A stretch of DNA of 64,000 nucleotides from Roseivivax sediminis (GCF_900112685.1 NZ_FOMS01000006.1:1-64000); one strand, 5' to 3'. Shown: positions 27,465-37,179, counted from the first letter of the stretch. Numbers and translations are program-made. Notes: a model not told the origin generated them from the letters alone.

Positions 27465-28808
27465 TCAGAGCTTGCCGGCGTAGATCTGCGCGAGGCGGGT
27501 GACGGCCTGTTCGGGGGGCAGTTCCTCGCTCTCGCCGGTGCGGCGGGAGGTGAGTTCCACCACGCCGTTCTTCAGGCCGCGCGGGCCGACGGTGATGCGC
27601 CAGGGCAGGCCGATCAGGTCCATCGTCGCGAATTTCGCGCCGGCGCGGTCGTCGGTGTCGTCGTAGAGCGGCGCGAGACCCGCCTCCGTCACCGCGTTGT
27701 AGATCTGTTCGCACGCCAAATCAGCGGCTTCGTCGCCGGTCTTCAGGTTGACGATGCCGACATGGAAGGGCGTCACGCCCTCCGGCCAGATGATGCCCTT
27801 GTCATCGTGGTTGGCCTCGATGATCGCGCCGAGCAGGCGGCTCACGCCGATCCCGTGGGAGCCCATGTGGACCGGAACGCGGTTGCCTTCGGGATCGACC
27901 ACGGTGGCGCCCATGGGTTCCGAATACTTGGTGCCGAAATAGAAGATCTGACCGACCTCGATACCGCGGGCGTGGCGGCGGCGCTCTTCGGGCACGCGCT
28001 CTTCGAACACCGCTTCCTTGTGCGTGTCGTCGGTACGGGCGTAGCGCGAGGTGAATTCCTCCAGCACCGCCTGGCACTGGGCGCGGTCGTCGTAATCGAT
28101 GGCGCGGTCGCCGAATTTCAGATCGGTGATCTCGCTGTCGTAGAACACCTCCGACTCGCCCGTCTCGGCCAGGACGAGGAATTCGTGGGTGTCGTCGCCG
28201 CCGATGGGGCCGGATTCCGCGCGCATCGGGATCGCCTGCAGGCCCATGCGTTCGTAGGTGCGCAGGTAACTGACAAGATGGCGGTTATAGGCGTGCATAG
28301 CATCGTCGTAGGTCAGGTCGAAATTGTAGCCGTCCTTCATCAGGAACTCGCGGCCGCGCATGACGCCGAAGCGCGGGCGCACCTCGTCGCGGAACTTCCA
28401 CTGGATGTGGTAGAGCGTCATCGGCAAGTCGCGGTAGGACGACACGTGGGACCGGAAGATGTCGGTGATCATCTCCTCGTTCGTGGGGCCGAAGAGCATG
28501 TCGCGGTCGTGGCGGTCGCGCATGCGCAGCATCTCGGGGCCGTAGGCGTCGTAACGTCCCGACTCGCGCCACAGATCGGCCGATTGCAGCGTCGGCATCA
28601 GAAGAGGGATATGGCCTGCCTTCTGCTGTTCTTCGTGAACGATCTCTTCGATCCGCTTCAGCACGCGGTAGCCCAGCGGCAGCCAGGAATAGATGCCCGC
28701 GGATTGCTGCTTGATCATGCCCGCGCGCAGCATCAACCGGTGCGAGGCGATCTGCGCCTCCGAGGGCGTCTCCTTCAGGACGGGCAGGAAATAGCGGCTG
28801 AGGCGCAT
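27465..28808 (-). CDS. proS: Proline-tRNA ligase, short alphaproteobacterial type
   Basis: The 447-residue enzyme charges tRNA-Pro. It has the class II motifs ([79 protein letters not shown]). The roughly 180-residue editing insertion present in E. coli ProRS is absent, so its length is that of the compact alphaproteobacterial form. Misacylated Ala-tRNA-Pro would need a free-standing editing protein. It is convergent with glmM. Confidence 0.97.
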   Translation of the reverse strand: MRLSRYFLPVLKETPSEAQIASHRLMLRAGMIKQQSAGIYSWLPLGYRVLKRIEEIVHEEQQKAGHIPLLMPTLQSADLWRESGRYDAYGPEMLRMRDRHDRDMLFGPTNEEMITDIFRSHVSSYRDLPMTLYHIQWKFRDEVRPRFGVMRGREFLMKDGYNFDLTYDDAMHAYNRHLVSYLRTYERMGLQAIPMRAESGPIGGDDTHEFLVLAETGESEVFYDSEITDLKFGDRAIDYDDRAQCQAVLEEFTSRYARTDDTHKEAVFEERVPEERRRHARGIEVGQIFYFGTKYSEPMGATVVDPEGNRVPVHMGSHGIGVSRLLGAIIEANHDDKGIIWPEGVTPFHVGIVNLKTGDEAADLACEQIYNAVTEAGLAPLYDDTDDRAGAKFATMDLIGLPWRITVGPRGLKNGVVELTSRRTGESEELPPEQAVTRLAQIYAGKL

Positions 28809-29163
28809 GGGGACTCCGGGGCGTCAAGGACTTGTCCGGGCCGATGTAGGCGAAAGATCCGGGCGAGTGCAATGGACCGGAGCGTACGGACCGTATGCGC
28901 GCGCCGCCGGTCCGTCGGTCTAATATACCGAACGCCGTCGCGCGCGCCCTGCCCGGCCGGATCGGACGCCATGACCGCCCGCCGCCCCGGGGCGCTGCGC
29001 CGAAGAACCGCGGCCCCGGTTGTTGCCGCGAGGCAGCCGTGCGAGGCCCCCGGACCCGCCTCGTGCCCTGAGCCCGCCATCAATTTTCCCGTCCGCGGCC
29101 ACGCCCCGCATGGCAGCCGGTGCAAGGCTGACCTACAAGGGGGCAGGCGAAAGGATACGACAC
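28809..29163. other. Intergenic region between proS and the AI-2E family gene (divergent)
   Basis: No gene is supported in these 355 bases. They must contain the proS promoter on the minus strand and the promoter of the permease-hdaA-ppk1 unit on the plus strand. I could not pin down either. A small dyad, TACGG-A-CCGTA, lies at about 28885-28895, and an AT-rich patch (TAATATACCG) starts at 28921. Confidence 0.5.
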
Positions 29164-30240
29164 ATGACCCTGCCCGTCCGCACGCAACTGAAATACTGGG
29201 GGATCGCGGCGATCGTCCTGACCGTCGTGCTATGGGTCATGGGTGACGTGCTCCTGCCTTTCATCCTCGGCGCCGCGATCGCCTATTTCCTCGACCCCCT
29301 GGCCGACAAGCTGGAGCGGCTGGGCGCCTCGCGGGCGATGGCGACGGCGATCATCACCATCTGCGCGATCCTGATCTTCATCGTCGCGGCGCTGCTGGTG
29401 ATCCCGACGCTGGTGCAGCAGACCACGCAGTTGATCCAGACGGCGCCGGAGCTGTTCCGCAACCTCCAGGATTTCCTCGCGCAGCGCTTCCCGCAGGTGC
29501 TGGCCGAGGACAGCGTTTTCCGCGAGACGATGACATCGCTGGGAGAGACCATCCGTCAGAAGGGCGGCGAGCTGATCCAGACGGCGCTGACCTCGGCGGC
29601 GTCGCTGGTGTCGATCCTGCTGCTGTTCGTGATCGTGCCGGTGGTGGCGGTATACCTGCTTCTGGACTGGGACCGGATGGTGGCGCGGATCGACGAGCTG
29701 CTGCCGCGCGAACACGCGCCGACGATCCGGCAGCTGGCGCACGACATCGACGACACGCTCGCCGGGTTCATCCGCGGGATGGGCACGGTGTGCCTGATCC
29801 TCGGGGCCTACTACGCGCTGGCGCTGATGGCGGTGGGCCTGCAGTTCGGCCTCGTCGTCGGGGTGATCGCGGGTCTTCTGACCTTCATTCCCTATGTCGG
29901 CGCCATCGTCGGCGGGGCACTGGCCATCGGGCTCGCCTTCTTCCAGTTCTGGGGCGACTGGCTGTGGATCGCCGCTGTGGCGGCGATCTTCCAGATCGGC
30001 CAGGTGATCGAGGGCAATGTGCTCACGCCCAAGCTCGTGGGCGATTCGGTGGGGTTGCACCCGGTCTGGCTGCTGCTGGCGATGTCGGTCTTCGGCACGC
30101 TTTTCGGCTTTGTCGGGCTCCTGGTCGCGGTGCCGGTGGCCGCGGTGTTGGGCGTGGTCGCGCGGTTCCTGGTGGCGCAATACAAGAGCTCGCGGCTCTA
30201 TCTCGGCGACACCGACACCACGCCGGGAGGCCACCGATGA
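29164..30240 (+). CDS. AI-2E family transporter (PerM-like membrane protein)
   Basis: The 358-residue protein has the typical eight-helix arrangement. An N-terminal helix pair includes VMGDVLLPFILGAAIAYFLDPLADKLERLG. A long soluble helical segment (about 95-150) follows, then a C-terminal set with FIPYVGAIVGG and GLLVAVPVAAVLGVV. Family members are proposed to export autoinducer-2, sodium or unknown solutes, so the substrate is open. The stop overlaps the hdaA start (ATGA), placing it first in the hdaA-ppk1 unit. Confidence 0.9.
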   Translation: MTLPVRTQLKYWGIAAIVLTVVLWVMGDVLLPFILGAAIAYFLDPLADKLERLGASRAMATAIITICAILIFIVAALLVIPTLVQQTTQLIQTAPELFRNLQDFLAQRFPQVLAEDSVFRETMTSLGETIRQKGGELIQTALTSAASLVSILLLFVIVPVVAVYLLLDWDRMVARIDELLPREHAPTIRQLAHDIDDTLAGFIRGMGTVCLILGAYYALALMAVGLQFGLVVGVIAGLLTFIPYVGAIVGGALAIGLAFFQFWGDWLWIAAVAAIFQIGQVIEGNVLTPKLVGDSVGLHPVWLLLAMSVFGTLFGFVGLLVAVPVAAVLGVVARFLVAQYKSSRLYLGDTDTTPGGHR

Positions 30241-30938
30241 CAGGCCCTGAGCGCGAACAACTCGTCTTCGACCTGCCGGTCCGGCCGGCCTTCGGCCGCG
30301 AGGACTTCTTCGTCGCCGAGGCCAACGCGATGGCGGTGGCGCAAATCGACATGTGGCGTGCCTGGCCGGGATCGAAATTCTCGCTGGTCGGCCCGGCGGG
30401 CGCGGGCAAGACCCACCTTGCCCATGTCTGGCAGGAAGAAAGCGGGGGGCGTATCGTCGCGGCGACAGCCTTGGCGCAGGCGGAGATCCCCGATCTCGCC
30501 GACCGTCCGGTCTGCGTGGAGGATGTCGGCGCGATCGCCGGTGACGCGGACGGCGAGGCCGCGCTATTTCACCTGCACAACCTCGTCCTGGCCGAGGGGC
30601 ACGCGCTTCTGATGACGGCGCATGTGCCGCCGGCTCAGCTCGGTCTTCAGCTTCCGGACCTGGCGAGCCGGCTGATGGGCACGCAGTTCGTGCGGCTCTC
30701 GGCACCGGACGACGCGCTGCTGGGCGCGGTGATGGCGAAGCTGTTCCACGACCGGCAGCTCGATCCCGCGCCGCAGGTGATCCCCTACCTCGTGCGGCGG
30801 ATGCCGCGGTCTTTCGCATCCGCGCGGCGACTCGTCGGGGAAATCGACCGTCAGGCCCTGTCCCGCCGATCCCGCGTGACGCTGCCGCTTGCGCGTGAGA
30901 CACTGTCACGCCTCGAGCCGGAGACCGACGATGACTGA
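30237..30938 (+). CDS. hdaA: DnaA-related regulator HdaA/Hda
   Basis: The 233-residue protein contains only the AAA+ part of DnaA and lacks the DNA-binding domain, as in Hda. Near the N-terminus EQLVFDLPVR resembles the sliding-clamp-binding motif of Hda. Walker A is GPAGAGKTHLA (about 52-62). The C-terminal lid has SFASARRLVGEIDRQAL. Hda-type proteins with the loaded clamp stimulate ATP hydrolysis by DnaA and so limit re-initiation. The gene is coupled to the permease upstream and overlaps ppk1 by eight bases. Confidence 0.88.
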   Translation: MTGPEREQLVFDLPVRPAFGREDFFVAEANAMAVAQIDMWRAWPGSKFSLVGPAGAGKTHLAHVWQEESGGRIVAATALAQAEIPDLADRPVCVEDVGAIAGDADGEAALFHLHNLVLAEGHALLMTAHVPPAQLGLQLPDLASRLMGTQFVRLSAPDDALLGAVMAKLFHDRQLDPAPQVIPYLVRRMPRSFASARRLVGEIDRQALSRRSRVTLPLARETLSRLEPETDDD

Positions 30939-33174
30939 CCCCAAGACCGCACAGAGTCACGAAACTGTCACGGCAGGCGCGGATACAGCGGGCATGACCC
31001 AGGCTGATTTTCTCAAGGCGCCCCTGCCCGATCCGGTCGAGATGCCCGACATCGACCCGACCGGCCCCGGCCGCTTCATCAACCGCGAACTAAGCTGGCT
31101 CGGCTTCAACTGGCGCGTCCTCGAAGAGGCGGAGAACCCGCGGGTGCCGCTGCTCGAACGGGTGCGGTTCCTGTCGATTTCGGCGTCGAACCTCGACGAG
31201 TTCTACACCGTGCGCGTCGCCGGCCTGCGCGAGCTGACCCAGGCGGGCAACACCACGCCGGCGGCCGATGGGTTGACCCCGGCGCAGCAACTGTCGCAGA
31301 TCGACGCCGTCGCGCGAGAGCTGATGGCCGCGCAGCAGCGCGTCCTGGGCGAGCTGCGGACGGAAATGGATGCAAAAGGCATCCACATCGTCGGGCGGCC
31401 GGACCTGACCGATGCCGACCGCGCGCATCTGCGCGAGGTCTTTCTCGACCAGGTGTTCCCGATCCTGTCACCGCTTGCGATCGACCCCGCGCACCCGTTC
31501 CCGTTCATCGCCAATCTCGGCTACTGCCTCGCGCTGCAGCTGGAAAAGCCGCGCGGCAAAGAGGGCGGTCTGCAGGCGCTTCTGCCGATTCCGCAGCAGA
31601 TCGACCGCTTCGTGGCGCTGCCGGCAGAACCCGGGGAGCATCGGTTCATCCTGCTGGAGGAATTGCTGCTTCTGCATCTCGACGCGCTCTTTCCCGGCTA
31701 CACCGCGTCGGACCATTTCGGCTTCCGGGTTCTGCGCGACAGCGACCTCGAACTTGAAGAAGAGGCCGAGGATCTCGTGCGGGAATTCGAGGTCGCCCTG
31801 AAGCGCCGCCGCCGCGGCGAGGTGGTGCGGCTGACGATCTCGGCCGGGGCGCCGGAGAAGCTCAAGGGCATCGTGATGCGCGAGCTGCACGTGCGCGGCG
31901 ACGAGATCGTGGAGCTCGACGGCATGGTCGGCGTCGTCGACACCAAGGAGCTGGTGCTGGACGCACGGCCGGACCTTCTGTGGCCGTCCTACACGCCGCG
32001 GGTGCCCGAACGGGTGCAGGACCATGACGGCGACATGTTCGCGGCGATCCGCCAGAAGGACATGCTGCTGCACCATCCCTACGAGACCTTCGACATGGTC
32101 ATCCGCTTCCTGCGGCAGGCGGCGATGGATCCCGACGTGGTGGCGATCAAGAACACGCTTTATCGCACGTCGCGCAACTCTCCGATCGTGGAGGCGCTGT
32201 GCGAGGCGGCCGAGGATGGCAAGTCGGTGACCGCGCTGGTGGAACTGAAGGCGCGCTTCGACGAGGCCGCGAACATCCGCCAGTCGCGGCGGCTGGAGCG
32301 CGCGGGGGCGCATGTCGTGTACGGCTTCCTGGAATGGAAGACGCACGCCAAGATCGCCCAGGTGGTGCGCCGCGAGGGCAACCGGCTGGTGACCTATTCG
32401 CATTGGGGGACGGGCAACTACCACCCGATCACCGCGAAGATCTACACCGACCTGTCGCTGTTCACCTGCGACGCGGCGCTGGGGCGCGATGCGGCCAAGG
32501 TGTTCAACTACCTGTCGGGCTACGCCTATCCCGAGGGGCTGGAGAACATCGCGATCTCGCCCCACACGCTGAAATCCTCGCTGCTCGAGATGCTCGAAAA
32601 GGAGATCGAGCACGCCCGCGCCGGCCGGCCGGCGCAGGCTTGGGTGAAGATGAATTCGCTGATCGAGCCCGACATCATCGACGCGCTCTACCGCGCGGGA
32701 CAGGCGGGCGTGAAGATCGACCTGGTGATCCGCGGCATCTGCGGCATTCGGCCCGGCGTGACAGGCCTGTCTGAGAACATCCGGGTGAAGTCCATCGTCG
32801 GGCGATTCCTGGAACACAGCCGCATCATCTGTTTCGGCAACGGCCACGGGCTGCCGCATCCCAAGGCGCGGGTGTTCATGTCCTCGGCCGACTGGATGGG
32901 GCGCAACCTCAACCGCCGGATCGAGCACCTGGTCGAGATCCGGAACGACACGGTGAAGGCGCAGATCGTCAGCCAGATCATGGCGGCGAACCTCGCCGAC
33001 GTAGCGCAGAGCTGGGTTATGCAGCCCGACGGTCATTTCGTGCGGGAGCCGGTGCCGGAGGGCGAGTTCGCCTTCAACTGCCACCGTTTCTTCATGGAGA
33101 ACCCGTCGCTGTCGGGCCGCGGCTCGGCCGGCGCGGCGGACGTGCCGGTGCTGACACACGGCCGGGACGACTGA
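30931..33174 (+). CDS. ppk1: Polyphosphate kinase 1
   Basis: PPK1 makes polyphosphate from ATP. The 747-residue protein has the N-terminal domain start RFINRELSWLGFNWRVLEEA and the catalytic phospho-histidine in KTHAKIAQVVRR (His472). The second histidine lies in LEHSRIICFGNG (His629). The region THWGTGNYHP-like SHWGTGNYHPITAKIYTD is also diagnostic. Its ATG lies inside hdaA (8-base overlap), so translation of the two is linked. ppx follows 189 bases later. Confidence 0.97.
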   Translation: MTDPKTAQSHETVTAGADTAGMTQADFLKAPLPDPVEMPDIDPTGPGRFINRELSWLGFNWRVLEEAENPRVPLLERVRFLSISASNLDEFYTVRVAGLRELTQAGNTTPAADGLTPAQQLSQIDAVARELMAAQQRVLGELRTEMDAKGIHIVGRPDLTDADRAHLREVFLDQVFPILSPLAIDPAHPFPFIANLGYCLALQLEKPRGKEGGLQALLPIPQQIDRFVALPAEPGEHRFILLEELLLLHLDALFPGYTASDHFGFRVLRDSDLELEEEAEDLVREFEVALKRRRRGEVVRLTISAGAPEKLKGIVMRELHVRGDEIVELDGMVGVVDTKELVLDARPDLLWPSYTPRVPERVQDHDGDMFAAIRQKDMLLHHPYETFDMVIRFLRQAAMDPDVVAIKNTLYRTSRNSPIVEALCEAAEDGKSVTALVELKARFDEAANIRQSRRLERAGAHVVYGFLEWKTHAKIAQVVRREGNRLVTYSHWGTGNYHPITAKIYTDLSLFTCDAALGRDAAKVFNYLSGYAYPEGLENIAISPHTLKSSLLEMLEKEIEHARAGRPAQAWVKMNSLIEPDIIDALYRAGQAGVKIDLVIRGICGIRPGVTGLSENIRVKSIVGRFLEHSRIICFGNGHGLPHPKARVFMSSADWMGRNLNRRIEHLVEIRNDTVKAQIVSQIMAANLADVAQSWVMQPDGHFVREPVPEGEFAFNCHRFFMENPSLSGRGSAGAADVPVLTHGRDD

Positions 33175-33363
33175 GCGCGAGTGAAGCCGGGCCATAGAGG
33201 GCATCGTCCGAACAATGTCGCCCGTTTCCGGCCTTCCGACCATGGTTCTGGGCCCCGCCAACCCCCTGCTGACGCAAGGGCGCCGGCCCAAGGGAACTTG
33301 ACGCCCCGCAAGCCGCTTGTCAGACACCGCGTCGTGGCACGTCACCCGAGGGACACCGACACC

Positions 33364-34899
33364 ATGGATGCCGAGGCGGAACACGCCGATTGGGGCCCGT
33401 TCGGGCGACCGCTCTTTGCCGACCAGGACGCGCGCGCTCTGTCGCGCGTCGGTGTCGTCGACATCGGATCGAACTCGGTCCGGCTGGTGGTGTTCGACGG
33501 GGCCGCCCGCTCACCTGCCTATTTCTACAACGAGAAGATCATGTGCGGCCTGGGCGCCGGCATGTCCGAGACCGGACGCCTGAACCCCGAGGGACGCGCC
33601 CGCGCGCTGGCCGCGCTGCGCCGTTTCGCGCTTCTGTCCGAGGGCATGAACGCGCCGCTGACGCTGGTCGCCACCGCCGCTGTGCGCGATGCCGAGGACG
33701 GGCCGGACTTCCGCGCCGAGGTCAACGAGGAGACCGGGCTGACGATCTGGGTGATCGACGGCGAGGAGGAAGCGCGCCTGTCGGCACAGGGCGTACTGCT
33801 GGGCTGGCCGGGCAGCTACGGCCTGGTCTGCGATATCGGCGGCTCCTCGATGGAACTGGCGGAAATCTCGGGCGGCAGCGTGGGCCGGCGGGTGAGCTCG
33901 CCCCTCGGGCCGCTCAAGCTGCGAGATATGGACGGCGGCAAGAAGGCGCGCGAGAAACACATCAAGGAAGTGATGTCCGAACTTGCCAACACGATGGGCA
34001 CGCAGCGCGACCGGCTTTTCCTCGTGGGCGGGTCGTGGCGGGCGATCGCGCGGATCGACATGGAGCGGCGCGGCTACCCGCTGCACGTGCTGCATGAATA
34101 CCGCATGGATGCCGACGCCGTCGCCGATACCGCGAAATACATCGAGAAGGCCGACATGGAGGAGCTGCGCGGGCGCTGCGGGCTGTCTTCCTCGCGCGCG
34201 GCGCTGGTGCCTTACGCCTCCGAGGTGCTTAGGCGGCTGGTCAGCCAGTTCACCCCGGCCGACATCGCGATCTCGAGCTATGGCATCCGCGAGGGTCTTC
34301 TCTACGAGCAGATGCCGCAGCGGCTGCGCGACCGCGATCCCCTGATCGAATCGTGCTATTTCGCGGAGGCCAAGGACGCCCGCCTGCCCGGCTTCGGCCG
34401 GCGGCTCTTCGACTTCGTGCGCCCGCTCTTTCCCGATGCCGGGCCGGCGCGAATGCGGCTGGTGAAGGCCGCCTGCCTGCTGCACGACGTGAGCTGGCGC
34501 GCCCATCCAGACTACCGCGCCGAGACCTGTTTCGACAACGCCACGCGCGCCAATCTCGGCGGGCTGAAACATTCCGAGCGGGTGTTCCTGGGGCTCGCAT
34601 TGCTGCACCGCTACCGCAACAAGCGTGAAGGCTCGCGGTTCGAGCATCTCGGCACGCTTCTGGACGCAGACGAAACCCGTGGGGCGGAGATCCTCGGAAA
34701 GGCACTGCGATTCGGCGCCATGCTGTGGATGTCGGAGGAAAGCACCTCGGGTGCGCGGCTGAAATGGGATCCCCTTGCGCGGATATTACGGCTGGAACTG
34801 ACCGAGGGCGCGGCGGCGCTTTTCGGAGAGGTCGCGGAAGCGCGGTTCAAGTCGCTGGCAGGCTCTCTAGACGCCGAGACGGAGGTCCGGGTCGGGTAG
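33364..34899 (+). CDS. ppx: Exopolyphosphatase / guanosine pentaphosphatase family protein
   Basis: Ppx/GppA proteins remove terminal phosphate from polyphosphate or pppGpp. The 511-residue protein has the ASKHA N-domain (VGVVDIGSNSVRLVVFDG at about 28-45; VCDIGGSSMELAEISGG) and a C-terminal HD-like helical domain. The latter reads AACLLHDVSWRAHPDYR. The long version, over 500 residues, matches Ppx rather than GppA alone. The start at 33364 is chosen because the upstream in-frame sequence is not protein-like. Together with ppk1 it sets the polyphosphate level. Confidence 0.92.
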   Translation: MDAEAEHADWGPFGRPLFADQDARALSRVGVVDIGSNSVRLVVFDGAARSPAYFYNEKIMCGLGAGMSETGRLNPEGRARALAALRRFALLSEGMNAPLTLVATAAVRDAEDGPDFRAEVNEETGLTIWVIDGEEEARLSAQGVLLGWPGSYGLVCDIGGSSMELAEISGGSVGRRVSSPLGPLKLRDMDGGKKAREKHIKEVMSELANTMGTQRDRLFLVGGSWRAIARIDMERRGYPLHVLHEYRMDADAVADTAKYIEKADMEELRGRCGLSSSRAALVPYASEVLRRLVSQFTPADIAISSYGIREGLLYEQMPQRLRDRDPLIESCYFAEAKDARLPGFGRRLFDFVRPLFPDAGPARMRLVKAACLLHDVSWRAHPDYRAETCFDNATRANLGGLKHSERVFLGLALLHRYRNKREGSRFEHLGTLLDADETRGAEILGKALRFGAMLWMSEESTSGARLKWDPLARILRLELTEGAAALFGEVAEARFKSLAGSLDAETEVRVG

Positions 34900-34925
34900 C
34901 CTGTGGGGTGGACAATCTGCCCATC
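34897..34925. repeat. Dispersed 3'-end repeat, copy 2 (TAGCCTG ... GGTGGACAATCTGCCCATC)
   Basis: It starts at the ppx stop TAG and resembles 20384-20413. The shared pieces are TAGCCTG, GGTGG and CAATCTGCCCA. The hairpin has one mismatch and one wobble pair compared with the perfect copy at glyS. Confidence 0.55.
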
Positions 34926-34941
34926 GGGCCCGCCACACGCG

Positions 34942-35313
34942 TCAGATGTCGACGTCATCCGAGGGATCTGCGAGCGGCGGACGGTCCGCCTTGCGGCGCA
35001 TGATGATGTCGCCGTTGTCCAGGATCTCGGGCGGATGATAGGCGGACCAGTCCTCCACCCTCTCCAGCACGCCGCGCAGCGCCGGCCCCATCTCCGAGAC
35101 GAAATCCTGCAATTCAGGGCCAAGATCTTCGGCCAGCGCGCGCAGATCGCGCAAAGCCGGCTCCATCTCGTCCATCATGCCGCGAAAGAACAACTGCGCC
35201 CCCCGCTCCATCAGCGAAAAGCCGCGGCCCTCGTCGTCTTCCACGGCGTCCTGCGACATAGCGGGGGCGGCCAGAAGCGAGAGCGCAAGCGGGATGGCGA
35301 TCAGATGGCGCAT
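34942..35313 (-). CDS. Small secreted protein of unknown function
   Basis: The 123-residue protein has a clear signal peptide (MRHLIAIPLALSLLAAPAMSQ). The mature part is helical and acidic (GMMDEMEPALRDLRALAEDLGPELQDFVSEMGPALRGVLERVEDWSAYHPPEILDNGDIIMRR). The spacing of hydrophobic residues suggests an amphipathic helix bundle. Similar proteins occur in Rhodobacterales, sometimes mislabelled as ATPases. The periplasmic role is unknown. It converges with ppx. Confidence 0.75.
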   Translation of the reverse strand: MRHLIAIPLALSLLAAPAMSQDAVEDDEGRGFSLMERGAQLFFRGMMDEMEPALRDLRALAEDLGPELQDFVSEMGPALRGVLERVEDWSAYHPPEILDNGDIIMRRKADRPPLADPSDDVDI

Positions 35314-35361
35314 GTCTCACAAATAGGGGCGTCCGGCGCCGCTGCAATGGCGCGCACGTCT

Positions 35362-36045
35362 TCAGGCGGCGTGGCGATCGGCAATCTCTTCCCATGCGCG
35401 ATTGATCGCCACGAGTCGTTTTTCCGACATCTTGACCGCCTCGGCGGGCAGGCCGCGCGCCACCATCCTGTCCGGATGGCTGTCGCGCACCAGCCCGCGC
35501 CAGACCCGGCGAATCTCTTCCAGAGACATCGAGGGATCGACACCGAGCACAGTATAGGGATCCGGTTCGGCATCCGGCACGTACCGCGCGCGCAGCGCCT
35601 GGAAGCGCATGTCGTCTATGCCGAAGATCTCGGCCACCTTCGACAGGAACCTGTCCTCGGCCGGGTGGTAGCTGTCATCGGCAAGCGCAATGTGAAACAG
35701 CCCCTCCATCAGGTCGCAGAGAGTGCCGGTGTCCTCACCGAACATGTCCTTGATGCGGCGGGCGTATTCCTCGTAGCCCGCCACGTCCTGCCGGGCGAGG
35801 TTGAAGACCCGCGCGGCACCGGCCTCGTCCTCCGGCGCGATGTGGAACACCTCGCGGAAGGCCGTAACCTCGGCGCGGGTGACGAGCCCGTCCGCCTTGG
35901 CCATCTTCGCCGAGAGCGCGATGACCGCGATGGCAAAGGCCACCGACCGTTCGCGCGGTCCGCGCAAACGGTCGAAGACCGCGGCGAGGCTCTCGCCGTT
36001 GGCGAGGGCTGAGAGCGCCTCGATGATGCGGGTCCAGATCGACAT
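35362..36045 (-). CDS. DjlA-like co-chaperone: TerB-type domain plus C-terminal J-domain
   Basis: The 227-residue protein has a TerB-like helical domain (about 20-145) and a C-terminal J-domain (about 160-227) with VLGVDPSMSLEEIRRVWRGLVRDSHPDR. The HPD tripeptide needed to stimulate DnaK is intact. DjlA of E. coli is anchored by an N-terminal helix; here no such helix is evident, so it may be soluble or peripheral. It would direct DnaK to specific clients at the membrane or cytosol. Confidence 0.88.
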   Translation of the reverse strand: MSIWTRIIEALSALANGESLAAVFDRLRGPRERSVAFAIAVIALSAKMAKADGLVTRAEVTAFREVFHIAPEDEAGAARVFNLARQDVAGYEEYARRIKDMFGEDTGTLCDLMEGLFHIALADDSYHPAEDRFLSKVAEIFGIDDMRFQALRARYVPDAEPDPYTVLGVDPSMSLEEIRRVWRGLVRDSHPDRMVARGLPAEAVKMSEKRLVAINRAWEEIADRHAA

Positions 36046-36076
36046 GTCGCGAGTGTAGGGCAGCGTGACGGGGATG

Positions 36077-36568
36077 TCAGGCGCTGCCGTGCAGCATTTT
36101 CTGCATCAGCACCAGATCTATCCAGCGGTCGAACTTGTGCCCCGCCTGTGCCACGCGCCCCACCTCGGTGAAATCCAGCGCTGCGTGGAAGTGCAGCCCG
36201 CCTTCGTTCTCCGCGCTGATCGCGGCGACGAGCGACCGGCCGCCCGCCGCGATGGCATGGGCTTCGAGGGCCGTCATCAGCGCCCGGCCGAGCCCGGCTC
36301 CGCGCGCGCCGGACGCCAGCACGACGGTATGTTCCAAGGTGCGCGCGTAGCCCGCGCCGCCGCGAAACGGGGTGTAATTGCAAAAGCCCGCGACCGCGCC
36401 GCCCTGTTCGACGACGAAATAGGCGCCGCGGCTGGCGGCAATGGAGTCCCGTATCTGCGACGGTGCGCGCGGGTCCGCCGCGAAGGTGATCGTTGTCCCG
36501 GTGATGATCGGGTTGATGATGGCGGCGATGGCGGCCGCATCGCTGGCGGTGGCCGGGCGGACGGTCAT
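36077..36568 (-). CDS. GNAT-family N-acetyltransferase (phosphinothricin acetyltransferase-like)
   Basis: The 163-residue protein begins MTVRPATASDAAAIAAIINPII and has the acetyl-CoA loop SGARGAGLGRALM, then a C-terminal HFHAALDFTEVGRVAQAGHKFDRWIDLVLMQK. That closing segment is typical of the Pat/MddA subgroup, which acetylates phosphinothricin, methionine sulfone or similar amino acid analogues. The natural substrate is uncertain. Its ATG overlaps the TGA of the upstream VOC gene (ATGA), so the two form a unit. Confidence 0.88.
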   Translation of the reverse strand: MTVRPATASDAAAIAAIINPIITGTTITFAADPRAPSQIRDSIAASRGAYFVVEQGGAVAGFCNYTPFRGGAGYARTLEHTVVLASGARGAGLGRALMTALEAHAIAAGGRSLVAAISAENEGGLHFHAALDFTEVGRVAQAGHKFDRWIDLVLMQKMLHGSA

Positions 36569-37179
36569 TGCAGGATCCGGCGCCGCCCCTGCCGGACGAG
36601 GTCCGCGCGCAGCCCCGGCACCGGGTCGGCCGCGAAGCGCACCGGCGCCGCGCCCAGGCGCGGCGCCAGCAGCGCCGATAGCGCCTCGGCCTCCGGGTGC
36701 ATCACGACGAGCCCGTCGACGCGCCAGCCGGTCGAATCGAGTGCCGCGCCGGCGGGCACCGGGCTTCGCCATTCGATCAGGGCGGGAAAGACTCCGTCGA
36801 AGGGCAACTCGCCGTCCTCGGGCACCGCCATCACCCATTCGAGCGCGCCGCGCCGCATCTCCACCGGGCGGCCGGCCATTGGCAGATCCGAGAGCGCCGA
36901 CGCCAGGTCGGGCACCCGCACCACCCACTTGTCGAGCCGCGCGGGCCCCGCGAACCGGTCGAGTCCGAACCAGCGCGGCTCTCGCGGCGGCTCGGCCGCC
37001 GGATCCACGGCGATCGCTTCGACATACAGATCCTCGTCGAGCCCCGCGACACGGTTATGGGTGCCGTAACGTGCATGCTTGCCGCCGGGGGCGAGCGGCA
37101 GACCGAGCGCCGCTTCGGCGTGCGAGGCCGCCTCTTCGAGGGTCTCGGCAGCGACCACGAGATGGTCGAGCATCAGCAT
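36565..37179 (-). CDS. Glyoxalase-fold (VOC) protein
   Basis: The 204-residue protein begins MLMLDHLVVAAETLEEA and reads through AALGLPLAPGGKHARYGTHNRV, DLYVEAIAVDP and WRVDGLVVMHPEAEAL. This is the layout of the glyoxalase-like domain 3 group, with a His early in the first module. These are often metal enzymes or binding proteins of unknown substrate. Starts at 37179 and 37173 are both possible; a longer in-frame extension upstream is not protein-like. It is the first gene of a VOC-GNAT unit. Confidence 0.82.
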   Translation of the reverse strand: MLMLDHLVVAAETLEEAASHAEAALGLPLAPGGKHARYGTHNRVAGLDEDLYVEAIAVDPAAEPPREPRWFGLDRFAGPARLDKWVVRVPDLASALSDLPMAGRPVEMRRGALEWVMAVPEDGELPFDGVFPALIEWRSPVPAGAALDSTGWRVDGLVVMHPEAEALSALLAPRLGAAPVRFAADPVPGLRADLVRQGRRRILQ

